Part shown: in pieces, positions 43,521 through 51,967 of the stretch | Numbering within the stretch: position 1 is the first letter of the stretch | Layout: each line of letters opens with the position of its first letter | Source: CAZJVD01 sp964549505 | Lineage (GTDB): Bacteria > Bdellovibrionota > UBA1018 > CAZJVD01 | Length of the DNA stretch: 64,000 nucleotides | NCBI GenBank assembly: GCA_964549505.1 | Contig: CAZJVD010000011.1 | Span: forward strand, 39,678-103,677 | Direction of reading: 5' to 3' | Made by a program: the position numbers and the translations under genes | Notes under the pieces: model-generated | Databases searched by the model: none | The model's input: the letters and a program-made list of their open reading frames with translations, nothing else | Told to the model about the DNA's origin: nothing

Positions 43521-44419
43521 ACCATGTCGATCATCGACCGCTGATCTCAGTGTTGATGCCAGTTTACAATGGTGAGGCTTACGTACGCGAAGCGATTCTG
43601 TCGATTGTGCAGCAAACCTATCCCTTTTGGGAGCTGGTTATCGTTGACGACGGTTCGACCGATGGCACAGCCGAACTGCTCGGAAAACTATCGGCACTCG
43701 ACAGTCGGATCAAAGTTTTTCGAAAAGAGAACGAAGGTCTTACGCGCGCGTTGAACTTCGGTCTGGAGCTTTGCCAAGGGGTCTACATCGCTCGACAGGA
43801 TGCCGACGATATCAGTGAACCGTATCGGTTGGACTCGCTCAGTGAGGCCGTTCTCAAGAACCAGCATCGTGTGATTGTTTCCGGGTGGTGCGTGTTTGAG
43901 GACGGTGACCTCGAACGTTCGTGGGCGTCGGAAGTCAACGCGTGGATGCCCACGGTACTGCGTGCGCGTCTTCTGCGATGGACCAATCTGTACGTTCACG
44001 GAACGCTTTTGATTGAAAAAAAGTTTCTGGAAGAACTTGGCGGTTACGACACGTCTTTTCGAATGTCACAGGATTACGATCTTTTTCTGCGAGCTCAAGA
44101 GAAGGAACCGATTGCGTATCTGCCGGGATCGCTTTACCGCTTACGTCGTCATCGCGACAGTATCGGTCGTCGGCACTTAGTGGAGCAAACCCGCTATGCT
44201 GCTGCAGCGGCGCTGATCCAGTCCCTTCGAGATTCCGGTCGGCACGATCGTGTGGCTCAATTGCGACATGCGATCGCGGGCGGTTTGCACGGTACGGACA
44301 TGATGTCGCTTCTTAAAACGGAGTCAGAGCGTCGAAATATCAGCTTTTGGTTTCGATGTTTTGATTTTCGTTTGTCGTTTCTTGCGCGCAAAAAGCGTGA
44401 GCCGCTTTATCAAGAGTAA
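43517..44419 (+). CDS. GT2 glycosyltransferase
   Basis: 300 residues from the ATG at 43517 (ATGA with the previous stop). GT-A fold: ISVLMPVYNGEAYVREAI, VIVDDGSTDGTAEL, and the DxD-type RQDADDISEP. The acceptor region has YVHGTLLIEKKFLEELGGYD and SQDYDLFLRAQ, with the catalytic ED-like pair replaced by QDYD, as in many GT2 enzymes of O-antigen and capsule loci. It ends overlapping the convergent cyclase gene by ten bases. Confidence 0.88.
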   Translation: MNHVDHRPLISVLMPVYNGEAYVREAILSIVQQTYPFWELVIVDDGSTDGTAELLGKLSALDSRIKVFRKENEGLTRALNFGLELCQGVYIARQDADDISEPYRLDSLSEAVLKNQHRVIVSGWCVFEDGDLERSWASEVNAWMPTVLRARLLRWTNLYVHGTLLIEKKFLEELGGYDTSFRMSQDYDLFLRAQEKEPIAYLPGSLYRLRRHRDSIGRRHLVEQTRYAAAAALIQSLRDSGRHDRVAQLRHAIAGGLHGTDMMSLLKTESERRNISFWFRCFDFRLSFLARKKREPLYQE

Positions 44420-45120
44420 AAAAGCCAGAGCGAGACGGGTGACCCATCCGCTTTTTCGACAAGCGTAGGAGCGATCAAAAGCCCTGTCGCACGATCGATC
44501 AGACTTGGCAGGCGATCGAGTTTTGCGTCTTCGATCAGCAGCCAACCTTTTTTCATGAACGCAACGTGAGCACCGCGCCCTTCTTCTCGAAATGCATAGG
44601 CGGATACCGAAATCGAATCGAGACCGATGCAACGCAGTCCTGGAAACCGCTTCGCCAGAGGTGCGGCAAGATCGGCGCTGAAACCAGGACCTTCAAAGAT
44701 GTAGCGTTCCACGGTGGCTGGGTTGTCACGCAGTTCCGCGATGCCTGTTCGGAAGAAAACGAGTTCGGCCTCGTGATCCTGACAGTTTCCGCGCCATACC
44801 GACTTTTCCAGATCGTTGGCGGTCAAGACACGTGACGACTTTCCATCCGGTGGCGGGGGGAGTTCAAGGCATCCGATGCGTGTGAACCAAAAGTCGGCTG
44901 GTTTGTAGTCCGACAAAGTTATGCCATCCTCCAGAAAGTGCGACGGGAAATCGATGTGAGTGCCAAGATGATTAGGAAACGACCAACGCATCGTTCGCAC
45001 GCGAAACGGACCGCGATCCACGGTCGATGACGAAAACTCCGTCGCGCTCGCGCGATCGACGGACTTTGTCCCGTAGTACGGCGATCGGTCCGACATGAAG
45101 TGACTTAGAAGTTCGATCAT
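44410..45120 (-). CDS. Cyclase-family metal-dependent hydrolase
   Basis: 236 residues. The defining motif is NHLGTHIDFPSHFLEDG (HxGTHxDxPxHF), the zinc or manganese site of the cyclase family (PF04199) that includes kynurenine formamidase and isatin hydrolase. FRTGI and PGFSADLA follow, then GLDSISV. It hydrolyses an amide, lactone or lactam bond; the true substrate is unknown. Its start overlaps the stop of the upstream oxidoreductase (ATGA), so the two enzymes are made together, unusual for the kynurenine pathway and suggesting a carbohydrate lactone. Confidence 0.8.
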   Translation of the reverse strand: MIELLSHFMSDRSPYYGTKSVDRASATEFSSSTVDRGPFRVRTMRWSFPNHLGTHIDFPSHFLEDGITLSDYKPADFWFTRIGCLELPPPPDGKSSRVLTANDLEKSVWRGNCQDHEAELVFFRTGIAELRDNPATVERYIFEGPGFSADLAAPLAKRFPGLRCIGLDSISVSAYAFREEGRGAHVAFMKKGWLLIEDAKLDRLPSLIDRATGLLIAPTLVEKADGSPVSLWLFYS

Positions 45121-46253
45121 TTCTGAAAGGGCGTCAGATAGGGCTGTGACCGAGCCGGTTCAGGGCGTCCCAAGCGTGTCGAGCGTGGTCGGTCTTTGAG
45201 ATCGACCCATGTTCCGATCTCATCACTGCGATAGATCGCATGGAGGAGGTCAATCGTTCCGAGCGCGTCTTCAAAGGTTACAGGTTGTAGAGCGGTATTC
45301 GGTGTTTCACCTTTTGCGAGCGCTAACAGTGTCGCTCCCACCTGATCGACGACGCTATTGTGACCAAAGCCGTAAACAGTTGGAAAAACTTCCGAAAAAC
45401 GCCCCGCTTCTTGAGGGGCCGGAGAAAATGTCTGCAACTCGTTTGTGGCTATGCCGGAGATCACAGCGAGTCCTTGTGCGCCGACGCAGGAAACCGACGC
45501 TTCAAAGTCGTCCGGACGAGCCGAGGTCATGGCTTCGATCACGCCGAGTGCACCCGATTGAAACTCGAGAACCGCAACGGCCGTGTCTTCGACTTCGATG
45601 TTGGCGCCGAGTGTAGCCGCTTTCGCGCACACACGTTTCACGTCGCCGCCAAGGTAACGCAAGATATCGATGTAATGGATCCCTTGGTTGGTGAGCGCGC
45701 CGCCGTCCATCGACCATCGACCGCGCCATTGACTGAGATCGTAGTATCGCTGGGGTCGACACCACCGCATGCGCACGGTTCCGACGCGTAAGTTTCCGAG
45801 CTCTCCGCCGTCTTGCATGCCGGCGCGCACACGTTGAACGGCTTTATTGAATCGATTTTGAAAAACAGGAAAAATGCTTTTCTTCTTCGCTTGGGCCAGC
45901 GCGCGCAGCTTCTCGCCCTGATCCGGTGTCATGACAACCGGTTTTTCGATCATGACATGGACGGGATAGTTATCGAGAAGATCGACCGCATGATCAAAGT
46001 GCACGCCGCTCGGGGTGATGATCGAGACGACATCGACGTCGTTCACCGCCGCGAGCATGGCGTGATAGTTCGTAAAATACGGAACGTCGTACGTCTCGCC
46101 GAGTTGTTGAGCGCGAGCCCCGTCGAGATCGGCGACCCCCACGAGCTCCGCATACCGTGAAGCCTTCAGGGCGTCGCAGTGGCGGGTAGCTACCCGACCG
46201 CAACCAATGAGTGCAAATCGAATTCGGTTCTTTTCGCGGTTCTTACTAAGCAT
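45117..46253 (-). CDS. Gfo/Idh/MocA-family sugar oxidoreductase
   Basis: 378 residues from the ATG at 46253; the frame extends further upstream but without family sequence. Rossmann motif FALIGCGRVATRHCDAL, SIITPSGVHFDHAV, and MIEKPVVMT with the conserved Lys. The catalytic domain has DGGALTNQGIHYIDILRYLGG, a strong signature of WbpB/WlbA-type UDP-GlcNAcA 3-dehydrogenases and related enzymes of glycan synthesis. With a nucleotide-sugar dehydrogenase at 57.2 kb this could make a 3-keto or 3-amino uronic acid, though no partner aminotransferase is visible. Confidence 0.82.
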   Translation of the reverse strand: MLSKNREKNRIRFALIGCGRVATRHCDALKASRYAELVGVADLDGARAQQLGETYDVPYFTNYHAMLAAVNDVDVVSIITPSGVHFDHAVDLLDNYPVHVMIEKPVVMTPDQGEKLRALAQAKKKSIFPVFQNRFNKAVQRVRAGMQDGGELGNLRVGTVRMRWCRPQRYYDLSQWRGRWSMDGGALTNQGIHYIDILRYLGGDVKRVCAKAATLGANIEVEDTAVAVLEFQSGALGVIEAMTSARPDDFEASVSCVGAQGLAVISGIATNELQTFSPAPQEAGRFSEVFPTVYGFGHNSVVDQVGATLLALAKGETPNTALQPVTFEDALGTIDLLHAIYRSDEIGTWVDLKDRPRSTRLGRPEPARSQPYLTPFQK

Positions 46254-46308
46254 ACCCTGCTTTTGTCGCAATCCACCCGTGTTGGTCAAGTGGCGAGGGA
46301 ATTGGCGT

Positions 46309-47310
46309 TCAAGACCCCCAACCCGGACTCGCGTCGTTGTCATTGGGTTGGTAAAAGGGGCAGCCTTTTTCAATCTTGGCGGAAAGCCAGCGTTCGTTAA
46401 ATCGGCGCCCGTACACACATTCGTAGATAAAACCTTGATGCAACTTCTTGGAGCGTTCGGGGTTCTGTTCGACGCGCGGGAGTCCTCCAACCGACAGATA
46501 AGCAGCTTTGCGAAACAGTGTGCTGCCACCGCACCACCCGTTGAGCGAACCGTCTGTTGAAGGTACCCAAACACGAAACTCGGTGCCGGCTTGGGTTTTT
46601 TGGACCGGCCCCATTCGGCGAAACGGTTTCCACCAATTGTTCTGATCTTTGAGGCGAATCAAGCCGATCTCAGGTCGTTCGCGAAAGAGAGCGATCGCGC
46701 TCTCGAGAAAGGGACGATCAAAATCGAGGACAAAATCATCTTCAAGAAACAAAACAAACTCACCACGCGCGAGGGCAAACGCGACGCGCAGGGCGCCGAC
46801 CATGCCGAGGTTATTCTCAAAATCAAAGATGCGATGAAAAAAACCACTGGTCTGGGCTTGGCGAACCAACTCAGGACCCGATCCGTTATCGGCCAATAGA
46901 AACTCGACGTTCTTATACGTCTCGGTCTTATCAAAAAATGGTTTCGCACTCTGAATCAAGCGCGCGAGAGCTTCGGGGCGTTTGCATGAAAGGATGACAA
47001 CGCTCACCATCCCTTTCGTGTACAAATCCGTCTGATCGTAAAGATGGAGGTACTGCTCGCAGACGGCGCGTCGCTTTTGAACAATCGTCTCAAGTTTTTT
47101 TTCGGAAACAGGTACGGCCCAGCCCAGGGTGGGCGGATCCGTCTGGCGCTGATACTTCCAGTTGGGATCCGGAGGAAACGCCTCAAGAATCTTGTCGAAA
47201 AGCCGCATGGCCTTTTCGCTCGGGCTGAGTGTCGTGCGCACACGCAGAATGCGTTCGAGAGGGCGTCGCATCGAGAGTTCGCGCATAGAAGGTTCGAAAG
47301 AGGCCGACAT
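46309..47310 (-). CDS. GT2-type glycosyltransferase
   Basis: 333 residues. Residues 100-260 form a GT-A domain: VSVVILSCKRPEALARLI, FLLADNGSGPELV, GMVGALRVAFALARGEFVLFLEDDFVLD, with the metal-binding EDD in place of DxD, and NGWCGGSTLFRKAAYLSVGG. The first 100 residues are basic and helical, of unknown role. It is divergent from the next gene and on the same strand as the oxidoreductase/cyclase pair, so the three may form an operon (55-base gap). Confidence 0.8.
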   Translation of the reverse strand: MSASFEPSMRELSMRRPLERILRVRTTLSPSEKAMRLFDKILEAFPPDPNWKYQRQTDPPTLGWAVPVSEKKLETIVQKRRAVCEQYLHLYDQTDLYTKGMVSVVILSCKRPEALARLIQSAKPFFDKTETYKNVEFLLADNGSGPELVRQAQTSGFFHRIFDFENNLGMVGALRVAFALARGEFVLFLEDDFVLDFDRPFLESAIALFRERPEIGLIRLKDQNNWWKPFRRMGPVQKTQAGTEFRVWVPSTDGSLNGWCGGSTLFRKAAYLSVGGLPRVEQNPERSKKLHQGFIYECVYGRRFNERWLSAKIEKGCPFYQPNDNDASPGWGS

Positions 47311-47378
47311 GGCTTGGGAGAACGTACCATAACTCTCGAGGGTTTTGCTTTCTTAAGGGGAGTTTGTGTAAGGTGGCT

Positions 47379-47414
47379 AGAAGTGCCAGAGGTGCCAGAA
47401 GTGCCAGAAGTGTA
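47379..47414 (+). repeat. 9-bp tandem repeat abutting a start codon
   Basis: Four units: AGAAGTGCC (47379-47387), AGAGGTGCC (47388-47396), AGAAGTGCC (47397-47405), AGAAGTGTA (47406-47414). The final A is the first base of the ATG of the next gene, so the array occupies its ribosome-binding region. Confidence 0.85.
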
Positions 47415-48307
47415 TGAAACGCATGCGTAGCCCACAGTCCGAGACCCTTGACGTTTTTGTGATCACGAGCGGTGAGGACGTGATCGCTGATTGCGAAGCC
47501 GCTTTAAGGTCCCAAGAACTGAAGCCAGGGCTGTCTGTCCGACTCCGACGTATTGAAAATGTCGTTCCGATGAGCGAGGCGTTCAACGAGATGCACCGGC
47601 GGTCGGAAAGCCGATTTTTCTTACAAGTCGACGCTGACTTGATCCTTGCTCCGAACGCCGTGCAGAGTCTTTACGACGCTATGGTGGGAGCTTGGCCATG
47701 GGTCTATGTGACGTACGGACAGCTTTACGAAGAAGGGTTTGGACCGGGCGGTTCCGTTCGGCTTTGGAAGAAAAGCTTCTTTCGGTTTTTTCAGTTTCGG
47801 GACCGTCGCACGGTGGATCGCGATCTTTACAAGCGCGCGCGATGGTTCGGGTTCCGGCGCAAAGCAGTCGGCAAAATCCTCGGTGTTCATCGCCCTCGAC
47901 ACTCGGTTCAGAGCGAGTTCTTTAAAACAAAAGCTGACGTGGAGAAGTGGCGTTTTCTCGGTCGTCGTGCGGGACTGTACGCTCAGCCGCTGCTTTTGGA
48001 ATTATTGAAAGATCCGGTGGCCCATCGTTTTCGCCTCTTGGGTGCTCTTGCGGGAGCTCTTAGTCCCGATGAATCCGTGAGACTTTCAAAGAATCTCGCG
48101 CATGAGCGGGCCGTCTTAGGAGAGCTGCTGTCGGAGTTGGGGTTCAGGAGTCTCGAAGAGATAACAGTGTCCGCTGGTATTCCGGCGAGCGCGAACGAAC
48201 TTTTTGCAAAAGCTTACAGCGGTGATGCCGATGCCCAGCTTTCGTTAAGAGCTGAGATGAATCGTCTTTTTAAGAAAATGTCACGTACGTCTGGCGACAC
48301 GGTTTAG
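47414..48307 (+). CDS. GT-A-fold glycosyltransferase-like protein
   Basis: 297 residues. The N-terminal 130 follow a GT2-like layout: LDVFVITSGEDVIADCEAAL, then FFLQVDADLILAPNAVQSLYDAM with a DxD, and VTYGQLYEEGF. No canonical catalytic ED follows, and the rest is basic and helical, so it may be a distant or divergent glycosyltransferase. There is no classic Shine-Dalgarno; a 9-bp tandem array stands in its place. The last four bases overlap the convergent exported protein gene. Confidence 0.6.
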   Translation: MKRMRSPQSETLDVFVITSGEDVIADCEAALRSQELKPGLSVRLRRIENVVPMSEAFNEMHRRSESRFFLQVDADLILAPNAVQSLYDAMVGAWPWVYVTYGQLYEEGFGPGGSVRLWKKSFFRFFQFRDRRTVDRDLYKRARWFGFRRKAVGKILGVHRPRHSVQSEFFKTKADVEKWRFLGRRAGLYAQPLLLELLKDPVAHRFRLLGALAGALSPDESVRLSKNLAHERAVLGELLSELGFRSLEEITVSAGIPASANELFAKAYSGDADAQLSLRAEMNRLFKKMSRTSGDTV

Positions 48308-48972
48308 CGGGCCGGTTGCGCTCCGTGAGACTGCGGGGCCGCTGCCGGTGTCGGTGCAGGGGCGTTGGATGGTGTTTTCCAATAGGTTTTAAAAACAGTT
48401 GCATCCAGCTTCTTGCGCTCTTGAGCCCATTGAGATTTTCTTTTGCCGACTTCTTCGAGGTGCGCTTCGAGTTTCGTGAAGTCGAGTTTTCCGTCATTAT
48501 CCTCGGTTACGAGAGTCGCCGGTTGAGTCTCGGATTGTGGTTTTGCCACTTTTTCGTACGCGGCGTTCATGTCCACAGTTTTGGCGGAGAAGCGGCCTTC
48601 GTCGGGAATTGGGGTTTGAAAGCGGCCACCTGATCCCATTTCGCCCGCAGCGGGTTCCGGGAACCCCGGGTGGTCTTTAAGAGCGTGAAAGGTCAGTAAT
48701 TCTTTATCGCCGGCATGGGGTTCGGGACGGCGCGCGTTGGGAAAACGGCTGCGGCGGTACGAGTATCGAAAACGCGGTTTTGCAGCGACATAGGCTTTGG
48801 AGTCTAACTTGGTTGGTGGGGCGCTGACTTGGTGCCTGGCCGAGGCATTTTCCGGCGCCTGTTTTGGCGCCAAAAGGCCAACCGATCGGATGCGCTCGGC
48901 TAGTCCGCCGGCGGCCGCGGAGGCACCTGCTCCTGTTAGGAGCAAGCCTACCGATGCCCAAAGTCTCCACAT
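48304..48972 (-). CDS. Exported Pro/Ala-rich protein of unknown function
   Basis: 222 residues from the ATG at 48972, which gives a signal-like N-terminus (MWRLWASVGLLLTGAGASAA). The mature part is polar, rich in Pro, Ala, Lys and Arg, with a charged helical segment (FTKLEAHLEEVGKRKSQWAQ) and a Pro/Ala tail, consistent with an extended periplasmic protein. An upstream in-frame start at 49050 is possible. No family recognised. It is divergent from the TadG-like gene across about 200 bases, which may carry both promoters. Confidence 0.5.
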   Translation of the reverse strand: MWRLWASVGLLLTGAGASAAAGGLAERIRSVGLLAPKQAPENASARHQVSAPPTKLDSKAYVAAKPRFRYSYRRSRFPNARRPEPHAGDKELLTFHALKDHPGFPEPAAGEMGSGGRFQTPIPDEGRFSAKTVDMNAAYEKVAKPQSETQPATLVTEDNDGKLDFTKLEAHLEEVGKRKSQWAQERKKLDATVFKTYWKTPSNAPAPTPAAAPQSHGAQPAR

Positions 48973-49180
48973 TCTTAGTTCTGAAAGCTTACGAATCAAC
49001 AACGTACAGCCTCGCTTTCGTCGCAGCCGTATGAGCAACAGCAGTGCCATCGGGAAAACAGTCCACCGCTTTCAACGCCGCGCTTTCGTTGGGGCCACAC
49101 TGGCTCTGTCTAAAGCCTGGTCGCTAAAACTGTTGAAATATTAGCCACTTGAATGCGGGTTTACGCTGCGCCGGGCGATC

Positions 49181-51241
49181 TTGTGGCATACTGAAACCGT
49201 GGGGAGAGCACGCCAGCAAAAAGCGGTCGTGAAACGCGTCGGGGGACAGATGGCGATCATGATGGCTGTCATGATCCTGACGTTTGTTTTCCTCATGCGC
49301 GTGGTGATCAACACCGGTCTTCTCGTCAGCGCGAAAATCAATATTCAGAATGCCGCCGATCTCGCTGCTTATGCTGGCGCGGCCGCTCAGGCACGCACGC
49401 TCAATCACGTCGCGTTTCTCAACTACGAAATGCGTCGCCAGTTAAAGAAGTATCTCTTTCGCTACTATGTCCTAGGAAACCTGAGCCAAGCTCGCTTTCC
49501 GGACAGCGGCGCGCAGACGTATAACTTTTCACCGGATGGCACGACGGCTTACGGAGTTCCGTCGGCCTGTATCATCTTCGATGCGCGCGACAACTACTGC
49601 CAGATGACGGTGAACCCTGCGATTGCAAACGTGACCGCCAATCCCCTCGATCCGATCTCGGTTTCCCTGAACGCGACATTGGCGAATATCGAGCAGATCC
49701 GACAAGCACAGTGCGCGGGTATTGGTGTGATGAACCGCTTGCTTGTGTTGCTCTGGCTTTTCAATGCCGACCCCGAACTCGAAGACGTTCGCGCAGCCGT
49801 CGCGAACGCTCCTGGGCAGAAGGATGATGTTCTGAAAGCGCTCGGCGCGATCCAAGGTTTGTCGCGCGGACTGGGTCTTTTTCCGCGCAATCTCCTCACG
49901 CTCATGCGTATCAAGACACTCGAGCATTTTCTCAACGCCCCTCCTTTGGTCGTTCGTCTGGCGGACGTGCAGAATCTCGAGGGTTCTGCGGATCCGATGG
50001 AGTCGGAGCGAACGATCTTAGCTTTTTATTCGGCCTTTAAGACATTGGGCGAATACATGTTCGATGATTCGACGATTGAGTTGCATGAGTTGCTTCCCGG
50101 AGATTCGGACAAGAGTCAGATGGCCGAATTCAAACCTATTTCCGTCGATCTTGCTTCGTACTTTGTGTTTCTTGAACTCGCGCAGAATGCTTCGAACAAC
50201 ACCGACTGCGAAAGTAAGCCTCAGCTTGTGAAGGCCGAAGGCGTGCCTCTGGGGGTTGAAAAAAATCCGGACCTTCTCACGTACTACGCGATTCGCCTGG
50301 AAGCCGATGCGCGTCCGATGTTCTCCCCTCTCGGGATTGGACAGAAAGTCCGCCTCAAAGCGTATGCGGCTGCTCAACCGTTTGGGAGTCGTGTGGGTCC
50401 GTCGTTGAGTAAACTTCAAGAATCGGGTGGATTCACTGTGGACCGCCAACCCACAACAGCAACGGCATCCGCGGGGGTGCCGGGGATTCCAAATATCCCG
50501 ATGCGGCTGGATGACTCGGCGGCCATCGGGTGGTTTCGGACGGATACGTTGCGAACGATGCTCAATACGCTGACGTCGGCCGGAAACGCCGGCGCGCTGC
50601 TCACAGCGGCCGATTTTGAACGCGGTTATGCCGCCGCAATGGCTCCCAACGTGAACGAGCCGCCTCTTTACAATATTATTCATGACCTTGACGCGGATGG
50701 ATCGTCTCCGAACGCTGCGGATGATTTCGTGAGCTACTTCTCGGATGGACCGTACCGAATCTGGGCACCGATTGTCCCAGCGTCGCAAGCGAGTGCGGGG
50801 ATCGATGAGGTCTTACAGACGGCCTTTCTGGCGGCCGCAGCCGACCTCGATCCCGTCGTCCGAGCTCCTCTTCTGGTCGCATTTACGACGTATGTTCAGC
50901 GCCTCAACTCAGCAGCCGGAGAAAACGGAGAAACCTTTAATGTCGCTCTTTTAACGGACTCTCGGAAAACGATGGGAGCTGACGGCGCACCGCAACCTAT
51001 TGCGCATGACCTGGCCGTCGTGGATCCAAAACTCCTTCGAACGTCATGGAGTGCCCTGAAGCACTCCGCTTTTTCCGAAAAAGGTCGTCTGGGATATAGC
51101 GTCAAATTGGTTCCGTTTAACTTTCTCTTCAATCCTCAGGGTGGGTCTTCGGATCTCGAGACTCCGTGGATCAACCGGCCGCAACTCGATGCAACGGCTC
51201 AGGCCGAAATCGGCGAGAACGCCGAACTTATTACCCACTAG
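49181..51241 (+). CDS. TadG/TadE-like pilus-associated protein
   Basis: 686 residues. The N-terminus has the Tad-like signature: RVGGQMAIMMAVMILTFVFLM, a single helix with Gly-Gly before it as in pseudopilin-type cleavage sites, then INIQNAADLAAYAGAAAQARTLN (PF13400-like). The remaining 600 residues would be outside the inner membrane and have no named domain. Proteins like this go with Flp/Tad pili, but no other tad gene is present. Start is uncertain: TTG at 49181, or GTG at 49199 or 49229. Confidence 0.7.
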   Translation: MWHTETVGRARQQKAVVKRVGGQMAIMMAVMILTFVFLMRVVINTGLLVSAKINIQNAADLAAYAGAAAQARTLNHVAFLNYEMRRQLKKYLFRYYVLGNLSQARFPDSGAQTYNFSPDGTTAYGVPSACIIFDARDNYCQMTVNPAIANVTANPLDPISVSLNATLANIEQIRQAQCAGIGVMNRLLVLLWLFNADPELEDVRAAVANAPGQKDDVLKALGAIQGLSRGLGLFPRNLLTLMRIKTLEHFLNAPPLVVRLADVQNLEGSADPMESERTILAFYSAFKTLGEYMFDDSTIELHELLPGDSDKSQMAEFKPISVDLASYFVFLELAQNASNNTDCESKPQLVKAEGVPLGVEKNPDLLTYYAIRLEADARPMFSPLGIGQKVRLKAYAAAQPFGSRVGPSLSKLQESGGFTVDRQPTTATASAGVPGIPNIPMRLDDSAAIGWFRTDTLRTMLNTLTSAGNAGALLTAADFERGYAAAMAPNVNEPPLYNIIHDLDADGSSPNAADDFVSYFSDGPYRIWAPIVPASQASAGIDEVLQTAFLAAAADLDPVVRAPLLVAFTTYVQRLNSAAGENGETFNVALLTDSRKTMGADGAPQPIAHDLAVVDPKLLRTSWSALKHSAFSEKGRLGYSVKLVPFNFLFNPQGGSSDLETPWINRPQLDATAQAEIGENAELITH

Positions 51242-51299
51242 AACTCACTAGAAAAGAGGCGCATTCTTGGTTAATCACTGTCTTGAGGATCTAAGACCT

Positions 51300-51959
51300 A
51301 TGGCAAAAAAAGCAGCGCCCAAGAAAACGAAAGCAAAATCAGGAACCAAGGTAAAGGCGAAAGCTCAACCTAAAAAGGTAAAGACGCTTGCCGCTCGCGC
51401 GAAGCCCCTGGCTAAAGTGGTCGCGAAGGCCGCCGCAAAAAAGCCTGTCGCCAAAACCGCTCCAAAAAGTTCGAAGACACCGGCGAAACCTAAAGCAACC
51501 GCTACGGGCAGCCTCTTATTGGCGACGGCGACATCCTCCGCAACGGCCGTGACGTTGGCGCGTGCATCCGGCGGAAGTGCGAAAGCCGCGAAGGGTGGAC
51601 GAGGCGCTCCCTACGAAGAAAACTTTGAAGGTGCTGGGTTTAGCGTAACGGAAGGCGAGAGCGAGAGCGAAGGCGATGCCGCGCTCGGATCCCTTGGGTC
51701 GGACGACGATTATCTCGAAGCGATGGAATCCGAAGACGACGCTGACCTCGACGATATCGCCGAAGATGACGAGTTTGGTGAAGAGGGGGCCGGCCGTAGC
51801 GCCGCACGTACGGCAAAGCCCGCGGGTGCTGCTCCGACTGAAGAAGAAGAATACTCGGATGCTCCCGACGATGTTCGCGAGATCGATGGTGATGTTTACA
51901 CGAACTTTCCTCTCGACGACGACGAAGAAGACTCCGGCGAAGACGAAGCCGATCGTTAA
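51300..51959 (+). CDS. Bipolar histone H1-like protein with acidic tail
   Basis: 219 residues from the ATG at 51300. Residues 1-75 are almost only Lys, Ala, Pro, Thr and Val (MAKKAAPKKTKAKSG and so on), like the AKP-rich tails of bacterial histone H1-like proteins. A neutral Ala/Thr/Ser linker follows. Residues 115-219 are strongly acidic (LEAMESEDDADLDDIAEDDE, later EEEYSDAPDDV). The basic part should bind DNA or RNA; the acidic part may shield it or bind a partner. It ends eight bases before the HD hydrolase and is probably co-transcribed with it. Confidence 0.65.
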   Translation: MAKKAAPKKTKAKSGTKVKAKAQPKKVKTLAARAKPLAKVVAKAAAKKPVAKTAPKSSKTPAKPKATATGSLLLATATSSATAVTLARASGGSAKAAKGGRGAPYEENFEGAGFSVTEGESESEGDAALGSLGSDDDYLEAMESEDDADLDDIAEDDEFGEEGAGRSAARTAKPAGAAPTEEEEYSDAPDDVREIDGDVYTNFPLDDDEEDSGEDEADR

Positions 51960-51967
51960 AAAGACTT

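Noticed and set aside
50018..50788. 256-codon minus-strand frame
   Set aside because: Antisense to the TadG-like gene and Arg-rich; a shadow frame.
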